DNA of 64,000 nucleotides, from the NCBI GenBank assembly GCA_018340805.1, contig JACMZG010001913.1:3063640-3127639 (forward strand), in the 5' to 3' direction. Made by a program: the position numbers and the translations under genes. This document shows, piece after piece, positions 43,901 to 51,021 of this stretch. Under the pieces are notes generated by a model. The model saw only the letters and a program-made list of their open reading frames with translations. It was not told the origin of the DNA and did no database searches. The number at the start of each line of letters is the position of its first letter. Position 1 is the stretch's first letter. The DNA is from Microvelia longipes (lineage: Eukaryota > Arthropoda > Insecta > Hemiptera > Veliidae).

Positions 43901-44387
43901 AATCAATAAAGTGAAGGAAATAAAAGCGACGCGAGGTTACAAATATTTAACACCAGTGTTGCCTTTTTATGATTTTATTTACAAAAAAAGGTATTTTTTT
44001 ATACCGAGGTTGGCATGAGGTGGAGGGGGAAGGAGTGGGGTCGGTTTGAACCAATAGAATTCTTTCCCTCTCAGATTTTTGGCGCGCTGTCAATTGATTT
44101 TAGCCGTGTGTCGTATTATAGTAATAATATCTTTATGCTTGGATGAATGTATTGCTATTTTTGTCCAACAAATTGGAAAATGTCCTTTGTGACAATACTT
44201 TTCTAATTTCTGCTGTTTGTTACCTGTACAGGCATACAATAACCAAGTTTCCTTCCACCTTCCGCTGCACCGATATTTAGCTGTGTTCATGTGCCAGGCC
44301 ATCAACATTCAAGGGTTGTCTCTGAGTGAAGTTCTCCCTCCACCAGATCTCCTTCACCTCATTATGATACATCCACTTAGAGTCCAG
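23033..44387 (+). CDS. Ubr3: Ubr3-type E3 ubiquitin ligase (N-recognin family), 5' ten coding exons; gene continues beyond the window
   Basis: Exons 23033-23252, 26137-26350, 27564-27692, 28179-28311, 30346-30484, 31173-31306, 34752-34980, 37258-37437, 40320-40546 and 44232-44387 join in frame to 587 codons with no stop. The UBR zinc box spans residues 83-150: C83, C96, C99, C108, C111, H117, H120, C133, C135, D137, C147, H150. Text such as [18 protein letters not shown] and [10 protein letters not shown] fits UBR3 rather than UBR1/2. Exons 7-10 match the UBR3 middle region ([33 protein letters not shown]). From family knowledge, UBR3 is a large cytosolic RING ligase of nearly 1,900 aa in mammals; in flies it is linked to Hedgehog and caspase-inhibitor control. 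About two-thirds, including the RING, lies past base 64000. The start ATG at 23033 follows upstream in-frame codons without another ATG. Confidence 0.93.
23253..24879. other. Ubr3 intron 1, first part, with old repeat fragments
   Basis: 23740-23790 resembles the TA-MITE family 2 interior (GGGAAAATAATGGAGGGAGC). 24145-24260 carries the GGCACTGATGATGAC / GAAAGTCGGCTTTGTG pair flanked by inverted CTCCACTTAATTAC. 24597-24680 is an inverted 3' end of family Y (ACGGGGTACCTCGGAACTTT). Confidence 0.5.
24880..25320 (-). mobile_element. Penelope-like element reverse-transcriptase relic
   Basis: The minus strand reads [20 protein letters not shown] then [11 protein letters not shown], the RT block typical of Penelope-like elements. 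After a frameshift near 25040-25080 it continues [14 protein letters not shown] and [16 protein letters not shown], the normal downstream order. The catalytic YIDD stretch is degenerate. No endonuclease domain seen. Lies in Ubr3 intron 1. Confidence 0.8.
25321..25375. repeat. Simple repeat (TA/TG/CA)n
   Basis: Alternating TATATG/TGTGTG then CACACA run in Ubr3 intron 1. Confidence 0.95.
25785..25925. repeat. Simple repeat (CA)n-(TA)n-(TG)n
   Basis: A CA block, a TA block and a TG block in succession form an inverted, cruciform-prone microsatellite about 200 bases upstream of Ubr3 exon 2. Confidence 0.95.
26137..26350 (+). CDS. Ubr3: Ubr3 coding exon 2 (UBR box)
   Basis: Acceptor TGTTTCAG. 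Encodes residues 74-144, with most zinc ligands of the UBR box. The donor GG|GTTAGT is a weaker variant, but the frame resumes exactly in exon 3. Confidence 0.95.
26491..26500. other. Assembly gap (10 N)
   Basis: Ten N in Ubr3 intron 2; the true gap length is unknown. Confidence 1.
27120..27252 (+). mobile_element. Possible retroposon 3' end with poly(A)
   Basis: TTCAATAAAGGTATTTAAAA is followed by about 14 A at 27239-27252. It looks like an inserted 3' end; the source is not recognised. Confidence 0.35.
27564..27692 (+). CDS. Ubr3: Ubr3 coding exon 3
   Basis: Begins GFCDRHGPK, which supplies the last UBR-box Cys and His, and ends QHLREN. Acceptor TTTTAG, donor AG|GTATTA. Confidence 0.93.
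28179..28311 (+). CDS. Ubr3: Ubr3 coding exon 4
   Basis: Encodes [20 protein letters not shown] to TQALTNPL; acceptor GTTTTAG, donor CTT|GTAAGT, phase 2 in and 0 out. Confidence 0.92.
28890..29148. repeat. Long (TA)n microsatellite
   Basis: Nearly uninterrupted TA/AT with minor variants. It lies directly left of the foldback at 29151 in Ubr3 intron 4. Confidence 0.95.
29151..30025. mobile_element. Foldback composite with ~310-bp arms and a (TA)n loop
   Basis: GTTGACACCGCGGGAAA at the left is inverted as TTTCCCGCGGTGTCAA at the right. CCGTGTATCGTACTTAGG, GTAGAAGTTGCAGTTGTTTT and CTTCAGAAGAGCAGAACACC are all inverted at 29780-29900. Each arm contains a short TA-MITE-family-2-like unit (ATCAATTGACAG ends). 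The loop is the (TA)n at 29478-29630 flanked by poly-C and poly-G runs. Confidence 0.85.
30346..30484 (+). CDS. Ubr3: Ubr3 coding exon 5
   Basis: Encodes [20 protein letters not shown] to LPEHK; acceptor GTTTACAG, donor G|GTAATC. Confidence 0.9.
30792..31040 (-). mobile_element. tRNA-derived SINE, subfamily A, full length with 12-bp target duplication
   Basis: Flanked on both sides by TTAGACTATGAA (30780-30791 and 31041-31052). On the minus strand: head CCTCCGTGGCCGAGGTCGTT (A-box-like, tRNA-Ser/Leu style), B-box-like GGGGTTCGCATCCC, body, hairpins CAGGGGTTATCCCTG and GAGCCGCAAGGCTC, then AACGGGCATT and an (ATT)n tail. It sits in Ubr3 intron 5, 120 bases before exon 6. Confidence 0.92.
31173..31306 (+). 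CDS. Ubr3: Ubr3 coding exon 6
   Basis: Encodes [20 protein letters not shown] to [11 protein letters not shown], the LNMLPDxxYK block typical of UBR3. Donor AAG|GTTTCT. Confidence 0.94.
31808..32027 (-). mobile_element. tRNA-derived SINE, subfamily B, near full length
   Basis: Minus strand: CCTCCGTGGCCGTGATCGTA head, GGGGTTCGCAGCCCGGGC, CAGGGTGAATACCCG, GGGCCGAAAGGCC, AAACGGGCATTTATT tail. Same 3' architecture as subfamily A but a different head and middle. In Ubr3 intron 6. Confidence 0.9.
32203..32914. mobile_element. Inverted-repeat element, ~85-bp ends
   Basis: AAAGTGATGTAGAAATTCTT with a G-rich run and GGACACAGTGTCTAACTT at the left is inverted at 32835-32910 (GTTAGACCACTGTGTCCC, ATTTCTACATCACTTTA). 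Interior AT-rich, non-coding. Boundaries approximate. Confidence 0.6.
34009..34692. mobile_element. Foldback element with ~300-bp arms
   Basis: CCAAGAGCC at the left and GGCTCTTGG at the right, with ATGTGACTCATTTTGTACTA and GTCTGCCTATCCAGAGTGGA inverted at matching distances. The centre is near 34385. No target duplication is evident. It lies in Ubr3 intron 6, 60 bases before exon 7. Confidence 0.85.
34752..34980 (+). CDS. Ubr3: Ubr3 coding exon 7
   Basis: Encodes [20 protein letters not shown], then [20 protein letters not shown] and ends ILIQNTLH; donor CATG|GTGAGT, phase 1. Confidence 0.94.
35150..35330 (-). mobile_element. Retroelement 3' end with TATTC-type tail
   Basis: The minus strand ends GTAAATAAAGCTTTTCTATT followed by CTATTCTA repeats, a LINE-style polyadenylation signal plus short tandem tail. 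The upstream body is too short to classify. Confidence 0.45.
35420..36140 (+). mobile_element. LINE reverse-transcriptase C-terminal relic
   Basis: A 178-codon frame at 35601-36137 contains [48 protein letters not shown] text (here [10 protein letters not shown]), [20 protein letters not shown] and [11 protein letters not shown]. This is the classic C-terminal order of jockey/I-clade non-LTR elements. It ends ATGAAATAAAGATCTTTATT with a TTTA tail. 5'-truncated; in Ubr3 intron 7. Confidence 0.85.
36165..36955 (-). repeat. 60-bp satellite derived from a tRNA D-arm (~13 units)
   Basis: On the minus strand every unit carries ATAGCTCAGTGATAGAGGAC, an A-box-like tRNA D-arm, then ACTTTATATTAGTTTTAAGA and GGAGAGCTACCGAG. 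The left-edge unit is closer to a real tRNA: GCTCAGTGGTAGAGCACTCG then CCTT, as in tRNA-Ala-like genes. No B-box is present. Most units are exactly 60 bases, so a 20-residue repeating frame stays open by chance. In Ubr3 intron 7. Confidence 0.9.
36990..37170 (-). mobile_element. Family Y 5' fragment, inverted
   Basis: Read on the minus strand, ACCATAGGTATATAGGAAAA, GTATTGTGTTTGCAAAAAA and AAACCGGGATGTCACTGGAA align with the starts of the copies at 16262 and 19215. It lies about 90 bases before Ubr3 exon 8. Confidence 0.7.
37258..37437 (+). CDS. Ubr3: Ubr3 coding exon 8
   Basis: Encodes [31 protein letters not shown] and [10 protein letters not shown]. The acceptor TTTGTCTTAG at 37257 is chosen because it keeps phase 1. 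The nearer-looking AG at 37223 would give a stop. Confidence 0.88.
37657..38122. mobile_element. Near-perfect palindromic MITE (arms ~215 bp)
   Basis: TATAAGGCGTGGTCGAATAT at the left is inverted as ATATTCGACCGCGCCTTATA at the right with very few mismatches throughout. The loop is about 35 bases around 37885. Possible TA target site. In Ubr3 intron 8; the transcript would form a long hairpin. Confidence 0.9.
38140..38535 (+). mobile_element. Family Y copy, internally deleted, (ATT)n-ended
   Basis: Starts GGTTTATAGGAAAATTATTG and ends GATGTGATGAGGAAAGTTCC, CCCGTACCCGATTTTTATTA. Middle text GTGTTTGTGCTAGGGAGTCA matches the other copies loosely. The 3' end followed by (ATT)n hints at a retroposon, not proven. 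Confidence 0.6.
38683..40059. mobile_element. Large foldback element (1.38 kb) with arms >500 bp
   Basis: Ends AGGGTCAATCCATATCAAGT and its inverse. Long inverted tracts include CATAGAGTAAAAGTGTCAAA and GATCCGTTCATATTTTTCCT. A segment with ATAGCTCATAAACGAATTAT occurs three times in both orientations (39170, 39225, 39560), so nested hairpins are possible. Fills most of Ubr3 intron 8 together with the palindrome at 37657. Confidence 0.88.
40085..40310 (+). mobile_element. tRNA-derived SINE, subfamily A, immediately upstream of Ubr3 exon 9
   Basis: Head TTGGCCGAGGTCGTTAGTC, degenerate B-box, CACTTTGAGCGTAACG, CACGAGGTGGTTCCTACAGG, CTGATGAGCTACAAGGCTCT, then AACAGGCATT and an (ATT)n tail ending at 40310. 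The Ubr3 acceptor AG follows at 40318-40319. TTAAC at 40286-40290 is a suitable branch point, about 30 bases upstream. Confidence 0.88.
40320..40546 (+). CDS. Ubr3: Ubr3 coding exon 9
   Basis: Encodes [20 protein letters not shown], then [20 protein letters not shown] and [13 protein letters not shown]. The acceptor TGTGTGCAG lies only nine bases past the (ATT)n tail of a SINE. Donor ATT|GTAAGT. Confidence 0.94.
40747..41739. mobile_element. Non-autonomous TIR transposon with 9-bp target duplication
   Basis: Flanked by ATGTTAAAC on both sides (40738-40746 and 41740-41748). Termini ACTAGACGTAGCGAGC and GCTCGCTGTAACGTCTAGT; similarity extends through TTGGTTAACACTTATA. No transposase frame. A 9-bp duplication is usual for Mutator-like elements; the superfamily is an inference. 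In Ubr3 intron 9. Confidence 0.82.
41749..43027. other. Ubr3 intron 9, AT-rich with a CCTCGGCT-type repeat
   Basis: 42735-42895 carries CTCCTCGGCTATGCCTCGGA and related words, a dispersed motif also near 11750, 45830 and 48185. The open frames at 41792-42317 have no domain. Otherwise nothing recognised. Confidence 0.45.
43028..44137 (+). mobile_element. hAT-like MITE family 1, split by TA-MITE family 2
   Basis: Starts CATAGAGATATACAAGAGGG at 43028; the interior matches family 1 to CCCCTCTA at 43296. The remaining end GTAATAATATCTTTATG resumes at 44121. Removing the inner element restores the expected CCTCTAGTAATAAT junction. Ends 95 bases before Ubr3 exon 10. Confidence 0.85.
43297..44118. 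mobile_element. TA-target MITE family 2, long form, nested
   Basis: Termini TAATACGACACACGACTAAA and, inverted, CGTGTGTCGTATTA; the TIR extends to ATCAATTGACAG. TA on both sides (43295-43296, 44119-44120). No transposase. A Tc1/mariner-type origin is inferred from the TA target. Confidence 0.88.
44232..44387 (+). CDS. Ubr3: Ubr3 coding exon 10 (last in window)
   Basis: Encodes [20 protein letters not shown], then [13 protein letters not shown]; donor CAG|GTTAGA, phase 0. In homologues the next block contains a MWVRNGLQIKGQ-like motif, which I could not find on the plus strand up to base 64000. Confidence 0.93.
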
Positions 44388-44524
44388 GTTAGATCACTCA
44401 ACATTTTTTTTTGTCTCATGCTATATGTGTATTTATATGTACTATATTATTTTTATGTTTATAATGTACTTTATCGTTGGTTCTCTACCTTTTTTCTTCT
44501 ATCGCCCAAATTTAGATTCTTAAA

Positions 44525-44792
44525 TTTTCCGTAGCCCATCCCCTCTTATTAATCGGTGAAAGAAATGTTTGCAGTGAAGTAATATATAAACCAATTAGGG
44601 AAACAATATGCAGTTTAATAATTTTAAAAAAGAAATCAAAGATTATTTAAAAGAGAACACTTATTATACAATTAATGAGTTCCTATTAGATAAATATTGT
44701 AAATAGTTAATAGTTGTAAATAGATAAATTAGAACTATTTCGAAGGACGCATTTTTTACTTGTCATTTGTACAGTTTATAAAATAAAGATTT
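44525..44792 (+). mobile_element. LINE 3'-terminal relic
   Basis: FNNFKKEIKDYLKENTYYTI then NEFLLDKYCK and a stop at 44704 match LINE C-terminal ends. The 3' UTR ends AAATAAAGATTTTATTTATT. Severely 5'-truncated; just downstream of Ubr3 exon 10. Confidence 0.75.
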
Positions 44793-44800
44793 TATTTATT

Positions 44801-45240
44801 TACGAACATGATTTCTGTCACACCTGGCATGTAGTTCACATTTTGTCCACCAGGGAGTTGGCTCAAATTTTCCTATGGGCGCAGCCATTTTGTTTTACCC
44901 TAGTAAATGTAAACAAACTATTTACGGAACTCGACATTATACATTGCTTTTTACTTTTTAGTATAAAATGTTTATAATTTGTGTTAAAAATATATTTTAT
45001 CTACTCACGGCAGCAAAATTAGCCATTACTGGACTGTCTTTAAGCTGCAAAATGTCATTTTACCTACACTGTCAAACAATACGGAAAATATTTTAAAACA
45101 GTACGCAAAATGTTTCAAAACAGTACGCAAAATGTTTTGGTAATGAAAAAAAGTACTAGGGAGTTATGGCTCATTTAAATAACATGGGAAACAAGTCAAA
45201 ACTCCCTAGGCGGGAAAATGAATGAGCGGAGGTTATTATT
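44801..45240 (-). mobile_element. Dispersed repeat family Z
   Basis: Minus strand GAAAATTTGAGCCAACTCCC, TGGTGGACAAAATGTGAACT and ACATGCCAGGTGTGACAGAA match 53500-53575 on the plus strand. The adjoining 44995-45190 part matches 38545-38660 inverted and 11066-11125 direct. Class unknown. Confidence 0.65.
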
Positions 45241-45582
45241 TTACAAATTATTGCATGAATTTCGGTATTGTTTTATTTTGTAAACTATGATTTATTCTAG
45301 CTTGTTTTTAGTATGTAACTTTCTTTATTGTTACTTAAAATTACGATATTATTATTAAATGTTTAACATTTAACATTTGTTTATCTAATAATATATAATG
45401 TTTTGGAAACAAATTGGCAACACTGATAATTTTGGCATTAAATTAAATTATTTACCAGCTGTTTATGAATCGACAGATTTTGTATTTCATGTTGTTATAT
45501 TTAGTTTAAGTATATAAAGTTACAAAAATAGAACGTTATCAAAAACTAAATCTGTAAACTAAAGTTAGGTTACTAAAACATA

Positions 45583-45735
45583 ATGAGTGAGAACAACAGT
45601 TAAGTGAATAAAGATACAAACATTGTTGACATTGACGAGTTATTGGACCACACTCCACCTGATATTGTCAGCATTGCATCTACTTCAAAGCAGTCTTTAC
45701 TGCCTGTAAAATCTCGCAGCAAGTATTTAAAATAA
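45583..45735 (+). pseudogene. Possible Crypton-like tyrosine-recombinase N-terminal fragment
   Basis: Reads MSENNS, a stop, then DTNIVDIDELLDHTPPDIVS and ASTSKQSLLPVKSRSKYLK before another stop. The LLPxKSxxxYxK block resembles the N-terminus of insect Crypton-like or related recombinase genes. No catalytic domain follows. It could equally be part of an unrelated mobile-element protein. Confidence 0.35.
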
Positions 45736-46270
45736 TCTCTTGTGTATTTTTTCTGCCGTTAGTAGATAAAATAGTATATGCTACTATGCAGCAAAGGAAA
45801 CATTGCAGACTCGTGCAATTAATTACCTGCCTCGGCTTACGCCTCTGCAGGTAATTTCCATAGCCCACCCTCGCCTTCGGCTCAGGGGCAAATTTATAAA
45901 ACTCGTCTGCAAAATTCCATTTTGCTGCCTAGTAGCATAATATACTATTGTCACATCCAATAGAGGTTTAAGTGATTTTTTAAATAATAGATTTGTTTAA
46001 ATTACTTAAAATTAGAGTCTAATTAAACTTCTGTTTTTTGTGTTAACTGCTCAAATTTTATATTTTTGCAAGTGACAAGAGTTTTTTTCATTCAGATATT
46101 TATTTTTATTGATAATGTAAGAATAATTAACCAAAAGTTTTTTAATATAATCATAGTAATCATAATTTTAAGATATATTTAGGGCAATAAACTTTTGTCT
46201 ATATATTGATCAAAACTTGAAAAAAACATGTGGTTTACCTTTACTATAAGTTCCTATTTATCTTTAACTA

Positions 46271-47201
46271 TAATACGACACACGACTAAAATCAATTGAC
46301 ACCCCCGCCAAAAATCTGTGAGGGAAAGAATTCTATTGGCTCAGACCAACCCCGCTCTTTCCCCCTCCACTTTATGCCAACCTCGGTATAAAAAAATACC
46401 TTTTCGTAAATAAAATCATAAAAAGGCAACACTGGTTGTAAATATTTGTAACCTCCCGTCGCTTTTATTTCCCTCATTGTGCATATTTATCTGTTCGAGT
46501 TCGTTTCGTTCCATTCCAATCTGTTTAATTCATCCAATTATTGCAGAGTTGTAATATGATCTGAGTGCCTATATTTGACGCATGGACATTGATGTATTCT
46601 TCAAGCATTTCTTGCTATTAGAGTACAGCGCAGGGTCTGGGGTCTGTCAACCAAAAGACAGCATTTTTTTCGAAAATGCCAATGTCTTTCAATAGATGGC
46701 ATTCTTGACTTTTTTAAGTCTAGAATGCATATTGAGTCATATTATTTTTATAATATGAGAAACAATACGCATTCAATTATACAAACATGACACAAAAAAA
46801 AGTAGTTTATTTTGGAAAAAAGTAATTATAGCTGACGATTTATTAAAATCGTCAAACTTTTATCATAGAACTATTATGATCCATTGCATTACGTAATCAA
46901 AAACTTTAACTTCACTTAATTCATACTTCCCGAACAAATTTAATGCAACACTTAGGTAAATTTATAAGATACAACGATATTCCTACTTAAAAAGTAAACA
47001 AATAAATTTTTAAAAATAAAAAAATATGATATCAAATAAAAACAAATCATAAAATTCAAAACATAACCTGACTTTCAGTGTTGCCAGAGTAGGGATTTTT
47101 TTTTGTTACTATAAAGAAGGGATTTTTTAATTTAAAAATGAGGGTTGAAAGCATTGAGATTTTGGCGGGGTGTCAATTGATTTTAGCCGTGTGTCGTACT
47201 A
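46271..47201. mobile_element. TA-target MITE family 2, long form, inverted relative to the copy at 43297
   Basis: Termini TAATACGACACACGACTAAA and GTGTGTCGTACTA, flanked by TA. The interior matches 43297-44118 in reverse orientation (for example ATAAAATCATAAAAAGGCAA and GATCCATTGCATTACGTAAT), with about 100 extra bases near 46600-46700. Confidence 0.88.
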
Positions 47202-47329
47202 TATATGATTGTAACAATTATTTAATATAATTTAATACAAAACTTTTAAATTATCACGTAGATATTAATGTTTAAAAGCACGATACAAATTAAAACTCAT
47301 CTTAAATTATCAGTGTTGCCAATAAAATA

Positions 47330-47640
47330 AAACACAAAAAAGGTAAATCCTAGAGAGCTCATATGCAGTTATTCTAATTTTAGCAATTTTTATATTTTTG
47401 AGCCAACTATCAGCTGATCACGCATGTCTGATTTTTTTTACACAGGTTAGTATAGGAGTTTCCCTACTTGGTTTATATATTACTATAGTTTGCAGGAAAT
47501 ATTTAGTATATTTAAAAAATATTTCCTTTTATTTAAATAATACGATAAGTTTTTTAATTACATTTTTATTTTCCCTCATTTATACTAGTGGTTCTCAGCC
47601 TTTTTCTCTCACCGCCCCCTTTTAAATTTGCATCCCCCCC
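47330..47640 (+). mobile_element. Family Z-related repeat
   Basis: GAGCCAACTATCAGCTGATC and GTATAGGAGTTTCCCTACTT with GGTTTATATATTACTAT match, in inverse, 52780-52960. The tail of the same repeat follows at 53580-53620. Confidence 0.6.
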
Positions 47641-48427
47641 CCCCTTGAGAGAGGGCAAGGTACATATTTAAAGAAGATCTTGTGTGTGTGCACTTAAAAT
47701 ACCGAGGAAGTTCATCTAAATATTTTATGAACTATTTCTTATATTTGCAGCATTTTTATTTGGGGGTTCGTGCCCCGGGATTCTATGCCCAAGTGGCATA
47801 GAAAATAGCCCCTCCTCAAAAGGCACTATTTCACTATGATGAAATTTTTTTTAATGACTATCAAGTAAGGGTGAGTTTTCGCTAGTCTCTTCTAATCGAA
47901 ATTAAATATATAGATGTTAAAGAAATCTCTTCTATCATTAGCATTTTAGTAATTATTTTTCAAGAGGTGTTCCCGATTGAATCTTTTTGATAGTTATTTG
48001 GATCAGCATGTTGAGAAGGTTATAATAGATGAAGTAGGGCACATGTTCCTTGACCAACTAGTCTTTGTAGTAGAGTAAAAATTTATAGGTATAGCCATGA
48101 GCAGCTAGTGGACTAGTCGTGGATAAAATTTAATACCCTACTTGACATCAAAGCATTTCTGCTCTTGTTTTATAAACCTCAGCAATGCCTCAGGAAAGTA
48201 AAGTTCACCCCTTCGGTAAGCCTCGGAAGCAAACTAATTTCTCTTTGAGAAAACTTCAAATGCAATTTTCTTTTGTAAAGAAAACTGGGGACCACATGCC
48301 GTAAAACATTTGATCTCTTGTTGTGTAAATAACTATCTCTCGTATAATATAAATAACTGGCCTGTGGAGTAATCTGGCCATCATCAGTCATTCTCTAAAG
48401 TGCTAAGAACAGTCGTTAGTAACAGGA

Positions 48428-48640
48428 GTCACCCGTAGTGTAGTGGTTAAGGTCGCGGCCAATACACAGAATGAATGGACGATAGTCATGGGTTCAATCC
48501 CAGTACGGGCCTCAAGGATTTTTATGAGAGGAATAAAAATTCTGCTTTACGTCCTTCAGAAGGGACGTAAAGCCGGTGGTCTCGAGCCTGTGTGTTGTCA
48601 GGTATTCGTTAAAGATCCCTTACCCTAAATGAAACTTGGT
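48428..48640 (+). mobile_element. Second tRNA-derived SINE family
   Basis: Head CACCCGTAGTGTAGTGGTTA then AGG is a tRNA-like A-box; GGGTTCAATCCCAGTACGGG is a near-consensus B-box 60 bases on. The body has a hairpin TTACGTCCTTC / GAAGGGACGTAA and the 3' part ATTCGTTAAAGATCCC. Unlike the first SINE it lacks an (ATT)n tail here. Confidence 0.75.
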
Positions 48641-48949
48641 ATAGGCCAAATTTAAGACCTTCATTGTAGATTCATTATAATACTATACTGTTTCTGCCTT
48701 GTAGTTTAAAGTGTATGGAGGTGTAGTTTAACAGTGAGAGCACGTGTTGTTCCCAGTTTTCACTAGACTATAAGAGTCAGTGAAAATATGTATGATTGCT
48801 TGAAAAAGCATGAGAGGAACCATAGAAATTCACGGCTCTTCTGTCTAGATTAGATGAAATATACCAACACTTGAAATTAAAAGGAGTAGAACACTATCTT
48901 AAGGAGCTGGCAAAAAGGGCTCAAAAACGTGGCCTCCTTGCCTGGTAGT

Positions 48950-50390
48950 TACTACCACTCCCCCCCCCCATATTACTACTAATTGTCAGTAACGATCACT
49001 TTTTAATCTTTATAATGGACACAAGTGATCTTTATCGTCACTTATTTTTTAAAGTACACTATAAAGATTAGATAGTTATTGTTACTAACGATTGTTCTCA
49101 GCATTCCAAAGAATGACTCATGATGGCCGGATGCGGCAGAAAGTTAACTCTCAAAAAATGTTTTATACTATTTAGTGAAGAGACTATTTATTTATCTATT
49201 ATCTCTCATATGTTAATAGACTTTCTAATGAACCATTAAAACACAAAGAATTGTCACTGTATATTTCTTATAATAATACATGAATAAACCGGATCAACAT
49301 TGAAATCAAAACAAATACCTATTTATTTATAAGAAATGAAATAGAAAAACAGAATTATGTTGATTGATTAATGAAGTTTCAGTGAATAAATATTATAAAT
49401 TACTTTAGTAATAAATTTTGATTGCTGAAGTCATTTAAATTTGTTTATGGCTGCCGTTTACAGTCTTAAATTTATTATTTCACAATTCAAATAAATCTAT
49501 CATAATGAAAAAGTAAACTATAAAAAAAATATTTTGATAAACAATATCCTGTCCTATTATTATATTTATAATATAATAATTTAACTTATATTATAAATAA
49601 TAAAATAAACCTAAATACAAAAATACAACTTACTGTAGTATAAAAAAGTAGGAAAATAAAAAATTAAAATAAATACAATTCAATTATAATAAAAAATACA
49701 ATTATAATAAAAAAAAAATCGAAAAACTATTGAGAATCAGAGTATGAATATACTTTTGTTTATTTTATTAAAAATATAAAATAAAATAAAATTTTATATA
49801 AAAAGAAATCCAATAAAAAATGAAGTATTAATCGTATGGAACTGTTGAAGAAAATATGAGAAAAATGCAAATTTAGTTGTAAAAAAAATTAAATAATTTT
49901 TAATTTTTAGTTTAGGAAAAGTCGATTCTTTAATTATTATTTTTTTATATTTAAAAAGTATTAGTACCTCTGATTTAAGTTGAGTTATAATTAGAAGGAA
50001 TAGAAATGTATTTTTTTTTTAAATCAAGCAGGTGGGTTTTTTTGTAGGAAGAAAAAACTTTACTTCTGTCACATAAACAGCCTTTTCAGCATATTTTTTT
50101 TTTGCATAATAATTTTTATTATTAGCATTACATTTACGCAATAATTATTGTGATCTTATAATTAAGAATTTTGGATAAAATGTAAATTAATTTATGAACT
50201 GGACATTGGATGTGTTTGAAAATTACCAGACTACTTATTTTGTAATAAATTACCTGAGAAATGAAAACTTTTCCCTCCAGAAGGGAGAAAAAGTGTACCT
50301 TTCTTCCTCTTTTAGAAGGAGAAAAGTGACGCATAACTCCTGGTCTGAATGTACAGGAAGATAGTAACTAGCGGAAGTAAAATCATAATA
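48950..50390. other. AT-rich stretch between SINE and DUF4803-like gene
   Basis: 48350-48420 and 49075-49130 form a short inverted pair (GGCCATCATCAGTCATTC and its inverse). Otherwise A/T-rich with no recognised gene. Confidence 0.45.
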
Positions 50391-50412
50391 TTTTACTCCT
50401 GCTCTGCATTAT

Positions 50413-50485
50413 GCCTTTAGCTCAGTTGCTAGCACCTTCAGCTCTTAACTTGAAGGTCCAGAAGTGTGCAACCCAATTTTGGGTC
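50413..50485 (+). ncRNA. tRNA-Lys-like relic (pseudo-tRNA or SINE head)
   Basis: TAGCTCAGTTGCTAGCACC resembles a D-arm, GCTCTTAACTTGAAGG an anticodon arm with CTCTTAA loop as in tRNA-Lys(CTT), and CAACCCAATTTTGGGTCC a decayed T-arm. The acceptor stem does not pair, so it is not a functional tRNA. Confidence 0.5.
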
Positions 50486-50726
50486 CCCCCTCCCCCGCTA
50501 TAGCACGTTGAGGTTATAATAGGTGTTTCATTATTTGTTACCAATTTTTAAGGAATTAAAAAGCATATGAGATTTAATGTTTTCTAAGAAGCATTTATTT
50601 TTTCCTCCTACAAATTAGTTTACAATATTAAAGTCTTTTTTTTTTAATTTAAACACATAAACACTGCTATATTCCTTTTACTAAATGTATTAAGTATTTA
50701 ATTATTAATTAATTTAATTTATTCAA

Positions 50727-51021
50727 TTAAATATTGTCAAAATCGGTTTGCATGTGTTTGGTGTAGTCTAGAGTGAATATTTTGGGTGCAATGTACCCTC
50801 CTGATTTGTACATGCCTTTGTGATAAATGCCAGCGCCGATTAGAGGTACGGGAGGTTCTGCTGCGACGGCTTGAGTGTCTAGATAGGGTACTGCCGACTG
50901 TCCGACATCAGAGTCAAGATCGGTGTGAGTGAATTCGACGAATTGGTCCGATTTGGAGTCTATGCGGGATTGGACTCTGATTTTGGTCGGCACGTCAGGT
51001 GTGTTTAAGTAGATTTTTTGT
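50727..51021 (-). CDS. DUF4803-like gene exon 8 (terminal)
   Basis: Encodes RQKIYLNTPDVPTKIRVQSR to TKHMQTDFDNI and a TAA at 50727-50729. Confidence 0.9.
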
